37,014 bases of DNA from Candidatus Nanopelagicaceae bacterium (GTDB lineage Bacteria > Actinomycetota > Actinomycetes > Nanopelagicales > Nanopelagicaceae), in NCBI GenBank assembly GCA_030730425.1, contig JANQVH010000008.1:8295-45308 (forward strand), written 5' to 3'. The notes below the pieces were generated by a model. That model worked only from the letters and a program-made list of their open reading frames with translations, made no database searches and was not told the origin of the DNA. The stretch's first letter is position 1. Each line of letters starts with the position of its first letter. The position numbers were made by a program, and so were the translations under genes. Of this stretch, positions 28,963-36,393 are shown one piece after another.

Positions 28963-29744
28963 TTTGTAGCTCTATTTCCATCGAGCTTACGAGAGCCCAA
29001 TATTGAAAGTAGGTGCCCTATTGTGACAAAGAGTGCCACATAAATACCAATCTCGATAAGTGCTTGGTTATCTCCAAAGATTGCGATGATTATTGACATC
29101 TCAACAGAGTGAAAGAGTCTTTGTACTGCAATTACCTTAAATGGCGCTTTCAGGACTCGTAGCCAACTCTTTACAGGAGCTCCAACTTCTTTACTATCAC
29201 TTAGCTTGCCGACTCCAGAAAGGGCCCGAGATACGTGAACTGCGTCGTTAAAACCCTTATTTAATAGGATTGCGATAGAGATTAGCGCTGCAAGGAAAGG
29301 TAGTCTCCAGTCGGTAATTTCATTCTCAGGCCAACCTGCAAGACGAAGTGCGAAGGCTATGGGAATCAAGCTCTCTGTTAAATAGTGAGCGACTCTATCT
29401 AAGAAGATTCCTTTTGGAGATTGAGTACTCCTCCATCTAGCAATCTCACCATCACAACAATCCCAGAGCATCTGTAGTTGAGAGAGAAATAAAGCTAGAA
29501 GAATTCCCTTATATCCTGGCAGCAGTAGAGCAGCGCTGATTGAAAGGCCAGTTGCAATCATCAAATATGTCACTCCATTAGCTGTTATTGGAGTTTTAAG
29601 TAGCAATCGCGTTAGGTATGGAGAGATTTTTCTTAGATAGAAATCAGCAACCCAGTGCTCGGCATTAGATCGGCCGGTGACAGAAGGTGGTTGCGAAATC
29701 TCGCGTATCTGCAAGATCGTGGGATTTGCTGGTCTATCACTCAT
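28959..29744 (-). CDS. CDP-alcohol phosphotransferase family membrane enzyme with altered motif
   Basis: A 261-residue membrane protein of the family that moves a phosphoalcohol from CDP to an acceptor hydroxyl. The motif starts D95-CC-D98-G99-EI-A102-R103, then G112 and D116, but the last Asp of the DG..AR..G..D..D signature is His120. Since that Asp belongs to the metal/catalytic set in characterised members, activity may be changed or lost. Several membrane segments follow. It overlaps the preceding gene by one base (TAATG) and the next by four. Acceptor and donor are unknown. Confidence 0.83.
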   Translation of the reverse strand: MSDRPANPTILQIREISQPPSVTGRSNAEHWVADFYLRKISPYLTRLLLKTPITANGVTYLMIATGLSISAALLLPGYKGILLALFLSQLQMLWDCCDGEIARWRSTQSPKGIFLDRVAHYLTESLIPIAFALRLAGWPENEITDWRLPFLAALISIAILLNKGFNDAVHVSRALSGVGKLSDSKEVGAPVKSWLRVLKAPFKVIAVQRLFHSVEMSIIIAIFGDNQALIEIGIYVALFVTIGHLLSILGSRKLDGNRATK

Positions 29745-31381
29745 TATCTAACCTTATTGGCTCTATGACTTAAAACCCATTGCAAGGATGAGGTTAGAAG
29801 AAATAATAGTGCGAAATACCAGGCGATATAACTCAAATTCCACTCTCCGAATGCAGCTATGCCTAAGAGTAATAATCGTCCCTCTATAAAGAGTCCAAGA
29901 CGGGAGAGCCAGACCGGTTTCTTCTCGTTTTGAAGGGAACGATAAAGATTGTCGTAGTGATGAAAAACAATAGTAAAGATAATCATGAAAGTCACCGCGT
30001 TTATCTCTTCATTTATTATGAATATCCATAAGAGTAGAAGTGTCTCAATTGCTCTAAGTAATGACGGTGCTAGCCAATCAAAGCGCTTTATGAAATTGAG
30101 TTTAAGAATTAGTGAGTCCTGCTGCGCACTTATTAATATCCCGCGGCTTGGCACTCTCTCCATCTTGAGAGTGCGCATGATACGACCTCTATATACAACT
30201 AATGCTGAGATAGCAGCCAGGATCGGCATAACTGTAAATGTGAAACTAGCCCCACCAATTACTGCGCTAGCGCTAATTACCAACCAACGCTCCCCGATAG
30301 GGAATTGAATGATTTTGCCGAGCCAGTAACGAAGCCTGCCTTTAGGTTCACGCTCAGTTGGAACTATCCCATCAAAATCTGCTGTGTAATCTATTGGCGC
30401 AAGGAATTGAGATTCGGCTCGTAATTTAACTGAGCGAGCAAAGTTGTAATCAGAAAGGTGTCTAAATGTCTGTATTAACATCATAACTAAGGCCGGAATC
30501 CATAGATCTTCACCTGATTTCTCTGCGCCTATAGCTAGTCCTAGAAAGACCATGTACTCCTTAACGCGATCTGTAACAGCATCGAGCCAAGCGCCTAATT
30601 TAGAAAACTTTCTTGTGTATCGCGCTAACTCACCATCTACGCAATCAACGATGATGCTGATTTGTAGTAGTACAGCTCCAAGTAAAGTTTGTGAAAAACT
30701 CCCCTGCATAAAGCAAAAAGCAGAGTAAAGCCCGATTGCAAAGGAAATTAAAGTAACTTGATTTGGCGTTGCCTTTACTCTTACTGCAAGCCAAGTCAAT
30801 AACTTAGAGAACTTGCGCAAAAAAAACACTGAATAGAAACCATCATTTGCTCTATTAGCCATCTTTAGACGCAACTGACCTAAATTAAGGTTTTCAAGTT
30901 CGCTAGCAACTGACTCTCTAACCAAGTTATCTGCGCTTCGAGCATAAGGCGCTGCCCATAGATCAGCTGCATCTACCTGCACTCTTGCTCTTGTTAATGC
31001 CACTAAAGATAGGTCGATGGCATTACCTGGCAATCTCGAATCGATAGCTTCCTCAAGAGCCTTAATTACTTCTTCTCTCTGGTTTTGTGAAATGCGAAGA
31101 GCACCTGCAAAATTTCTATTTCCTACCGTAACTTTATGCGACTGTGATGAAGCACTTGCTATTCTATTTTGGCGAACAAGGGTGTCGCCATTCTTTTCAG
31201 TTGCTACCAGGGCAACTGAGGCGCTTCTTGGATAGTCAGTTAACAACTCAAGGTGCGGCTTAGCAATGACCGAGTTTTGATCTAATAGAAGTAGATCATC
31301 TGTTGTGGCTTTGAAGCTATCAAGAACTTCTCTAACTGTTGTTGAAGATGTGACCAAGACAGTTGTAAGGGATTTATCCAT
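29744..31381 (-). CDS. Fusion: degenerate nucleotidyltransferase + CDP-alcohol phosphotransferase + DUF5941-like domain
   Basis: A 545-residue three-part membrane protein. Residues 1-165 resemble the later half of an IPCT-type nucleotidyltransferase (DLLLLDQNSV, then DAADLWAAPYARSADNL near 138-153) but lack the GxGTR and Lys-Pro nucleotide loop. Residues 180-380 form a DIPPS-like CDP-alcohol phosphotransferase with an intact motif: D246, D249-G250, A253-R254, G263, D267, D271. Residues about 440-545 match the DUF5941 domain found in actinobacteria (LLRAIETLLLLW, FHHYDNLYRSL, EGRLLLLG). An intact cytidylyltransferase is encoded divergently 18 nt away. I chose the ATG at 31381 because a -10 lies 7 nt upstream; 31411 would overlap the neighbour. 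Confidence 0.82.
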   Translation of the reverse strand: MDKSLTTVLVTSSTTVREVLDSFKATTDDLLLLDQNSVIAKPHLELLTDYPRSASVALVATEKNGDTLVRQNRIASASSQSHKVTVGNRNFAGALRISQNQREEVIKALEEAIDSRLPGNAIDLSLVALTRARVQVDAADLWAAPYARSADNLVRESVASELENLNLGQLRLKMANRANDGFYSVFFLRKFSKLLTWLAVRVKATPNQVTLISFAIGLYSAFCFMQGSFSQTLLGAVLLQISIIVDCVDGELARYTRKFSKLGAWLDAVTDRVKEYMVFLGLAIGAEKSGEDLWIPALVMMLIQTFRHLSDYNFARSVKLRAESQFLAPIDYTADFDGIVPTEREPKGRLRYWLGKIIQFPIGERWLVISASAVIGGASFTFTVMPILAAISALVVYRGRIMRTLKMERVPSRGILISAQQDSLILKLNFIKRFDWLAPSLLRAIETLLLLWIFIINEEINAVTFMIIFTIVFHHYDNLYRSLQNEKKPVWLSRLGLFIEGRLLLLGIAAFGEWNLSYIAWYFALLFLLTSSLQWVLSHRANKVR

Positions 31382-31387
31382 TTCCTG

Positions 31388-31394
31388 TAGTATA
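31388..31394. promoter_or_regulatory. Bidirectional promoter core with a shared symmetric -10
   Basis: TAGTAT on the plus strand (31388-31393) ends 6 nt before the ATG at 31400. TATACT on the minus strand (31394-31389) ends 7 nt before the ATG at 31381. The two -10 elements occupy the same palindromic bases, so the 18-nt gap would serve both genes, each leaderless. Confidence 0.52.
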
Positions 31395-31399
31395 AATCT

Positions 31400-32095
31400 A
31401 TGACCCTCCAAGTTGTGATACTTGCAGCTGGAATGGGCACCCGTCTTGGAAAACCATGGCCTAAGCCTCTTACTCCCCTTGCAGATGGTCGCTCAATAAT
31501 GGCCCAACAATTAGAGAATGTAGAGAAGGTCTTTGGGCAAGAAGCTCGAGTAACTATCGTGGTCGGATTCAAGATGGAAATGATTATGGAAGCTCACCCC
31601 AATGTCAGCTTTGTCTATAACGAAGTTTATGATCAGACAAACACCTCTAAAAGTCTTCTCAAAGCTCTTCGTGCATCACAAGACAGTGGCGTCCTCTGGC
31701 TAAACGGCGATGTGGTCTTTGATTCAAGAGTGCTGGAGCGAGTGCAATCACGTATGCGTGAAGAAAGATCTTTTATCTGCGTAAACACCTCGGCAACATC
31801 TGAAGAAGAAATCAAATACACAGTAGATGGCAATGGAAATATTAATTCCTTATCAAAACAAGTAAAAAATGCTTTAGGTGAAGCAGTTGGCATTAATTTT
31901 ATTGGCAGCAATGAGAAATCTGCTGTTATAACTCATTTGGAAGAATGCGCAGATAGCGATTACTTTGAACGTGGCCTTGAATTAGCTATCGAAAAGGCAG
32001 GAATCAAACTAGAGCCAGTTGATATCTCTGATCTCTTCGCTGTTGAAGTTGATTTTCAAGCCGATTTAGAGAGAGCAAATAAAGGATTACTTTAA
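31400..32095 (+). CDS. Sugar-phosphate/phosphoalcohol nucleotidyltransferase (LicC/IPCT-like)
   Basis: A 231-residue GT-A-type nucleotidyltransferase. VVILAAGMGTRLG covers residues 5-17 with catalytic Lys22 in the PWPKPL loop; LNGDVVFD at 101-108 holds the metal Asp. The YDQTNTSKSL segment matches the TN..SL stretch of LicC-like CTP:phosphocholine cytidylyltransferases and of inositol-phosphate cytidylyltransferases. The end, VDFQADLERAN, is the usual closing helix. It probably makes a CDP-alcohol for the divergent transferase. The alcohol (choline, inositol, glycerol or another) cannot be settled here. Its stop shares TTAA with the sulfotransferase stop. Confidence 0.85.
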   Translation: MTLQVVILAAGMGTRLGKPWPKPLTPLADGRSIMAQQLENVEKVFGQEARVTIVVGFKMEMIMEAHPNVSFVYNEVYDQTNTSKSLLKALRASQDSGVLWLNGDVVFDSRVLERVQSRMREERSFICVNTSATSEEEIKYTVDGNGNINSLSKQVKNALGEAVGINFIGSNEKSAVITHLEECADSDYFERGLELAIEKAGIKLEPVDISDLFAVEVDFQADLERANKGLL

Positions 32096-33213
32096 ATCTG
32101 CTTACGGCTTCGCAAGATTTGCGCACGCATCTTTTTTCTATAGCGCTTGATAAGGTTTCCTCTAATCCAACTTAAAGGAAGCTTCCTTACTAGACCTTTA
32201 TCAAAGCCAACCATCCCTTGAGCAATATGTTTTATCGAAATCTCAGTTGGATAAACTACCTCTCCTTCAGGCACAGAGGCCGAATCCAAACTCTCTATAT
32301 CTCCAATAATTATCGCCTCAGAGGCTAATAACTCCCTCTTATTTTGAGAGCCAATCTCATTGCCCTTATCAATGGCCCATTTTGGAGTTAGTAACTTTCT
32401 AGCATCACTTGGAGCCTTAACTTCATCAGTTAAACGCCTGATATATCCATTTCTTATAAAGATCTGATATTCACTCCAATTTCTCTCTTTTGGAAATGCT
32501 TTATTTATTTCAAGTAATAAAGCTATTTCTTCAAGACTTAGTGAGCGATTACTGCCTGTTTTTTGAGGTTTAATAAAATCTTTAGGTAGTCCTAGATATT
32601 GATTAATTGAGTCATAGAGAAACTCTGGCTTAGATTCATCAACAATTAGAACTGTTACATTGCCTGCTCCCAAGACTTCAACCCATTTGGCAACTACTCT
32701 TCCGTGGAAATGTCGCAGCCAGAAAGTTGGATTAATTTTTGATTCACCTGGTTTATCAAGGACTGAGTGGAGCCAACTTACATAATCAGCTGTGATCCCA
32801 TATTTCAAATATTGTTGGTAGGAGGAGCCAAGAAGCTTAACTAGAGGCCTTACAGTAAAAATCACCTCTATTTTTCTTCCCTTAATGTCATTAAAAATAG
32901 TATTAATTTCTTCCTTAGATATTTCCGAGAAAAACTCGCTGCTAAGTAAAATAGTCTCTGACTTATTTGAATTAATTGCCTTTGCTATGCGAGTCCACTC
33001 TCTCCTTGAAGTCTTCTCGCCACCTTTTTTATTCCATCCCCAAGTTCTTCCAGAGAGGGCCCAGGCGATGTGATGGTGAGCTTTTCTACCTATATTTGGA
33101 TAGATGATTCCGTTCTGCCTTAATTCATCACTCTGTGAGTCAAAAGACTCCTGCAAAGCAGTAGTTCCAGATTTATGGAACCCAGCATGAATAACTAAGC
33201 GAGGTTGACTCAT
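32092..33213 (-). CDS. Sulfotransferase-like P-loop protein
   Basis: A 373-residue protein with HAGFHKSGTTALQES at residues 9-23, the 5'-phosphosulfate-binding loop of PAPS-dependent sulfotransferases. FTVRPLVKLLGSSYQQYLK, near 120-140, matches the 3'-phosphate-binding region with its Arg and Ser. The C-terminal 150 residues are basic and not recognisable. It is likely to transfer sulfate to a sugar or other hydroxyl. No PAPS synthesis genes are in the window. It converges on the nucleotidyltransferase and may belong to the same surface-molecule cluster, although it is transcribed separately. Confidence 0.8.
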   Translation of the reverse strand: MSQPRLVIHAGFHKSGTTALQESFDSQSDELRQNGIIYPNIGRKAHHHIAWALSGRTWGWNKKGGEKTSRREWTRIAKAINSNKSETILLSSEFFSEISKEEINTIFNDIKGRKIEVIFTVRPLVKLLGSSYQQYLKYGITADYVSWLHSVLDKPGESKINPTFWLRHFHGRVVAKWVEVLGAGNVTVLIVDESKPEFLYDSINQYLGLPKDFIKPQKTGSNRSLSLEEIALLLEINKAFPKERNWSEYQIFIRNGYIRRLTDEVKAPSDARKLLTPKWAIDKGNEIGSQNKRELLASEAIIIGDIESLDSASVPEGEVVYPTEISIKHIAQGMVGFDKGLVRKLPLSWIRGNLIKRYRKKMRAQILRSRKQI

Positions 33214-33270
33214 TAGGCAATTATTCTATGAGTTTTCTATAACCAAATGGCCTTGAGCCCAAATATTTCG

Positions 33271-33879
33271 TCAGATCGTGCTGAGAATTGCAGCTTTAAC
33301 GCCTTGAATTAGATCTTCTAAAGCCCAGCTAGGTTGATCTGGATATTGAGCTATTTGTTCATTAACTAAAGGAAGGTGGACAAAGCCGGACTTTATTCCT
33401 CTTTCAAGAAGCTGGTGTTGGAGATGATAGAAAATGTGATTACAGAGAAATGCTCCCGCTGTTAGTGAGATCTCACTTTCTAGTCCGCGCTCTTTGACTG
33501 CAACAACCATTTTCTCGATAGGTAGAGTGCTGAAGTAGCCATCTGCCCCTGATTCAAAAATCACCTTATTTACTCTCAACTCCCCGGCGTTGTCGGGGAT
33601 TCGAGCTGAATCAAGATTGATTGCAATCTTCTCTGGAGTAATTGCCTTTCTCCCCTCAGCCTGTCCAAAAGATATGATTATCTCTGGATTGACCTCTTTA
33701 ACTTTAGAGAGCAGAACTCTTGCTGCCTTATCAAACTCGACAGGGAGAATTACTGCAGATAGCTCCAGCCCTGTAAAGCTCTCTTTGGAGATTGCCTCCA
33801 CTACAAGCTGTGAGGAGTTTAAATCAGATCCACCAAATGGCTCAAAGCCACTTATCAGTACTTTCTTACCTGTAGACAA
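33271..33879 (-). CDS. pcp: Pyroglutamyl-peptidase I
   Basis: Cysteine peptidase (family C15) that removes N-terminal pyroglutamate from peptides. The 202-residue protein has ISGFEPFGGSDLNSS at the start and the triad Glu75 (GQAEGR), Cys146 (GAFLCNHIFYH) and His168 (GFVHLPL), all with family spacing. The only usable start is a TTG at 33879; an in-frame stop lies four codons upstream. It follows the VKOR gene by 18 nt. Confidence 0.93.
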   Translation of the reverse strand: MSTGKKVLISGFEPFGGSDLNSSQLVVEAISKESFTGLELSAVILPVEFDKAARVLLSKVKEVNPEIIISFGQAEGRKAITPEKIAINLDSARIPDNAGELRVNKVIFESGADGYFSTLPIEKMVVAVKERGLESEISLTAGAFLCNHIFYHLQHQLLERGIKSGFVHLPLVNEQIAQYPDQPSWALEDLIQGVKAAILSTI

Positions 33880-33897
33880 TTTAACTTTTCAAATTAA

Positions 33898-34467
33898 CTA
33901 AACACCGAGAAATGCTGCGCCAACTAAAAGCGTTGCCCAGAGGATATGAAGAGGCAACATCCACTTAGCGATAGTTTTGATAGCTACCTTTTCAGACTCA
34001 TCAGTGGTTAATTCATTTCTTTTTTGTAGCAACTCACGAAGGCCAACAGATAAAACCAGTAGCGTTGCTACCCAAGCAACCATGCAATAAGGGCAAAGTG
34101 CACCAATTTCAAAAATAGTTTGGAATGCTAACCAGTGACAGAATACAACTGCCAGCGAGGTTCCTAATACGAGAAGCTGCCAAAATAGCTTTGGAAACTC
34201 AACTTGCAAAAACATAGCGACAGACAAAGCTATCATTATTGCAAATGTTGCAATTCCGATTAAGGAATTAGGAAACCCAAAGACCTCTGCTTGTTCTGAA
34301 AGCATCACACTTTTACAGTTTAAACTGGCGTTTATATTGCAGGATGGAGTAAAGCCTGCATCTTTTAAAACTTTGAATTTATCAATTGTTAAAATAAATG
34401 AGGCCAGAAAACCAGTAACACCGGCAATTAGTAAGGTTCCCGCAGAAATACGACTATCTGATCTCAT
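33898..34467 (-). CDS. Vitamin K epoxide reductase family protein
   Basis: Membrane quinone reductase that re-oxidises thiol-disulfide proteins, serving the DsbB role in actinobacteria. The 189-residue, four-to-five-helix protein has the loop cysteine pair Cys43 and Cys51, Ser68 in FPNSLIG, and the CPYC redox site at 125-128. It starts divergently from the sugar dehydrogenase gene and has a TATACT 6 nt before its ATG. No DsbA partner is visible in the window. Confidence 0.92.
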   Translation of the reverse strand: MRSDSRISAGTLLIAGVTGFLASFILTIDKFKVLKDAGFTPSCNINASLNCKSVMLSEQAEVFGFPNSLIGIATFAIMIALSVAMFLQVEFPKLFWQLLVLGTSLAVVFCHWLAFQTIFEIGALCPYCMVAWVATLLVLSVGLRELLQKRNELTTDESEKVAIKTIAKWMLPLHILWATLLVGAAFLGV

Positions 34468-34473
34468 AGTCTC

Positions 34474-34483
34474 AGTATAAAGT
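34474..34483. promoter_or_regulatory. Bidirectional promoter core between VKOR and the sugar dehydrogenase
   Basis: Minus-strand TATACT (34479-34474) ends 6 nt before the VKOR ATG. On the plus strand TATAAA (34476-34481) or TAAAGT (34478-34483) ends 8 or 6 nt before the GTG at 34490. The bases AGTATAAA are the same as at 31389-31396. Confidence 0.48.
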
Positions 34484-34489
34484 TATCGC

Positions 34490-35605
34490 GTGATCTCCGC
34501 ACTCCCACGCATAGCTCTAGTCTTCATTCTCGCTTTTCCCCAGGTCTTTGCTCTTGCAGTAGCAAGTGAAGGGGAATTGAAATTATCTATTGAAAGCCAA
34601 AATATCGATGAAACTCTTGTTGAGTCTTCAAGAGGAGCAGCCCTTGCGGTCTTAAGTGATGGATCATTACTTTTAGGAGGAGGAGGCGCAGGAAATCTTC
34701 TCTATCGTTACAAAGATTCGTCATTGCAATTAATTGGAGAGCTTTATAGCCAATCTGAGCGGATCCGAGACTCTCGTTTTGGTCCAACAGATATTGCAGT
34801 ATTAAAACAGGACGTTAAGGGCATCGATGTTTTGATTTCTTATCCGCAATTAAATGGTGCAAAGAACTGTGTGAGATTGGTGGTTTTTCGCTATAGCTTA
34901 AATCTTGAGAAGAAATCAATAATAAAACGTGAAAGATGGTTCCAAGGAAAGCCGTGTGTTCCAATTGGTGCTGTACAACACGCAGCAGGCAGAATTGAAA
35001 TATTGAGTTCTAAGAGTGCATATCTGACAACTGGTGATCTAGGTTTTCGTCGTATTAATCAGGTCGCTGCGCGTGGCTATCTGGGTGGAGTTTTTAAGAT
35101 TTCTAAGAGTAAAATAGTTCAAATCTCTAGTGGACATAGGAATCCACAAGGAATCATTAAAGTTGGGAATAATCTTTACATCTCTGAGCATGGCCCGCGT
35201 GGCGGGGATGAGTTAAATCTTATTGAACCTAACAAAGACTATGGGTGGCCCTTTGTAACCTATGGGAAACCCTACACTTCTGGTGATTACGTAATACCGG
35301 AGAAAACAGGAACGCATGTCGGTTATCAAGAGCCGATATACCAATGGAGCCCCTCTGTTGCACCCACAGAACTAGTTTTACTTCCTAAAAACAGCATTTG
35401 GGGGGATCTATCCAATTACATTGTGATGGGAACTTTAGCTTCGCAATCTTTAATCTTTATTGAATTACAAAGCCCAAGTAGCGTAGGTAAAATTCACACT
35501 TATTTAGTTAATGAGCGCCTAAGAGACTTGGAGGTCCTTCCAACAGGTGGGTTAGTGGCCACAACAGATGGGGGAAAGCTTTTATTCATCACTCCTACTA
35601 GATAG
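34490..35605 (+). CDS. Secreted PQQ-dependent sugar dehydrogenase-like beta-propeller
   Basis: A 371-residue exported protein of the glucose/sorbosone dehydrogenase family. A signal peptide covers about residues 1-25. Conserved blocks are SGHRNPQGI (with the family's catalytic His) and EHGPRGGDELNLIEPNKDYGWPFVTYG, both typical of PQQ-binding GSDH propellers. GPTDIAV earlier fits a propeller blade. Whether it truly uses PQQ is unknown, as no pqq genes are seen. The start is GTG with a likely leaderless promoter. Two cysteines (KNCVR and GKPCVP) could pair. Confidence 0.86.
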   Translation: MISALPRIALVFILAFPQVFALAVASEGELKLSIESQNIDETLVESSRGAALAVLSDGSLLLGGGGAGNLLYRYKDSSLQLIGELYSQSERIRDSRFGPTDIAVLKQDVKGIDVLISYPQLNGAKNCVRLVVFRYSLNLEKKSIIKRERWFQGKPCVPIGAVQHAAGRIEILSSKSAYLTTGDLGFRRINQVAARGYLGGVFKISKSKIVQISSGHRNPQGIIKVGNNLYISEHGPRGGDELNLIEPNKDYGWPFVTYGKPYTSGDYVIPEKTGTHVGYQEPIYQWSPSVAPTELVLLPKNSIWGDLSNYIVMGTLASQSLIFIELQSPSSVGKIHTYLVNERLRDLEVLPTGGLVATTDGGKLLFITPTR

Positions 35606-35636
35606 TAGAGCTAGAGACCTTGTATTCTTACTTCTT

Positions 35637-35783
35637 ATGTATAACGATGAAGATTGGAAAGATGACCTTCGCGAGAAGAAGCGTCTAAGCGATGAAGAGA
35701 CTCATAAAAATAAAAAATCTTGGAAGAAACTTTCTTTTCTTGCCCTATTAGTAATTGCAGTTATCGGAGTCTTTAAAGGCTAA
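35637..35783 (+). CDS. Small tail-anchored membrane protein (48 aa)
   Basis: I recognise no family. From the ATG at 35637 the product has a highly charged N-terminal part (YNDEDWKDDLREKKRLSDEE) and one C-terminal hydrophobic segment (LSFLALLVIAVIGVF) ending in Lys-Gly. This is a plausible single-pass protein with the charged part in the cytosol. It lies 31 nt after the dehydrogenase gene on the same strand. Its stop overlaps that of the convergent small gene in CTAA. Confidence 0.5.
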   Translation: MYNDEDWKDDLREKKRLSDEETHKNKKSWKKLSFLALLVIAVIGVFKG

Positions 35784-35956
35784 TTATCTGGCCAATTAGA
35801 AGTTAAGTCATAGAGAAGTAGAAGGGCTGCCGAGAGGATTCCTCCGACCCAAATTCCCACTCCAACGCCCCATTGAAGCTCAATGGAAGTCCAAACAGAT
35901 GCGATAAAAATAGTGATCATCGCGAGATCAAATACGATTCTCTCTTTTGAATTCAT
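35780..35956 (-). CDS. Small two-helix membrane protein (58 aa)
   Basis: I translated this short frame by hand. From the ATG at 35956 it codes 58 residues starting MNSKERIVFDLAMIT. Two hydrophobic segments lie at about 11-27 and 31-50, with Trp and Gly residues (WGVGVGIWVGG), and a short polar tail follows. TATGCT lies 6 nt before the ATG, the same spacing as at larger operon heads here. The gene fills a stretch that would otherwise be empty and overlaps the convergent gene's stop codon. Family unknown. Confidence 0.55.
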   Translation of the reverse strand: MNSKERIVFDLAMITIFIASVWTSIELQWGVGVGIWVGGILSAALLLLYDLTSNWPDN

Positions 35957-35962
35957 GGCTCA

Positions 35963-35968
35963 AGCATA
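35963..35968 (-). promoter_or_regulatory. Putative -10 element of the 58-residue membrane protein
   Basis: Minus-strand TATGCT is followed by 6 nt and the ATG at 35956. A weak TTCGTA lies at the -35 position, 17 nt further upstream. Confidence 0.38.
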
Positions 35969-36058
35969 GGACAGAGTGATTTAAATACGAAGTAGGCAAA
36001 GAATTGCTATAGATTGAGCGTCTTAAGTGATATGAACCTGAAAGGTTACTTAAAAGTA

Positions 36059-36388
36059 ATGCGTTTTCTTATTAATGTAATTGAAAGCATAGATAGACCT
36101 GCGCACTCAAGGCAGGAAATCGATGCAATTGATGCCTTTAATGATGAGATGGTTGCCGCAGGGCAGCGGGTGTTAGCCGTTGGAATTACTTCTCCAGAGA
36201 ATTCAATTCAGATTGATAATAGAGATGGTCAAGTTAAATACATCAAGGAGAGCCTTACTGACTCCAATGAATATGTAAGTGGTATTTGGATTATTGATGT
36301 GCCCAATAGAGAGATTGCTTTAGAGCTAGCAGCTCAGGGATCAAAGGCTTGTAATCGCAGAGTTGAGCTAAGACCATTACTCGGTTAG
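36059..36388 (+). CDS. YCII-related domain protein
   Basis: A small ferredoxin-like alpha/beta protein of about 109 residues. The opening MRFLINVIES and the late VSGIWIIDVPNREIALELAAQGSKA fit the YCII/YciI-related family, whose members are thought to be small enzymes or sensors of unknown role. The family's DGPFAETKE stretch is changed here to a KYIKESLTDSNEY form. In-frame starts at 36032 (ATG) and 36014 (TTG) would add 9 or 15 residues; I chose 36059 because it matches the family start. An extended -10, TGCTATAGA, is at 36005-36013. The next gene follows closely. Confidence 0.75.
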   Translation: MRFLINVIESIDRPAHSRQEIDAIDAFNDEMVAAGQRVLAVGITSPENSIQIDNRDGQVKYIKESLTDSNEYVSGIWIIDVPNREIALELAAQGSKACNRRVELRPLLG

Positions 36389-36393
36389 TAGAT

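Noticed and set aside
31282-31572. Minus-strand frame across the divergent promoter
   Set aside because: It lies antisense to the clearly coding nucleotidyltransferase and has no family features.
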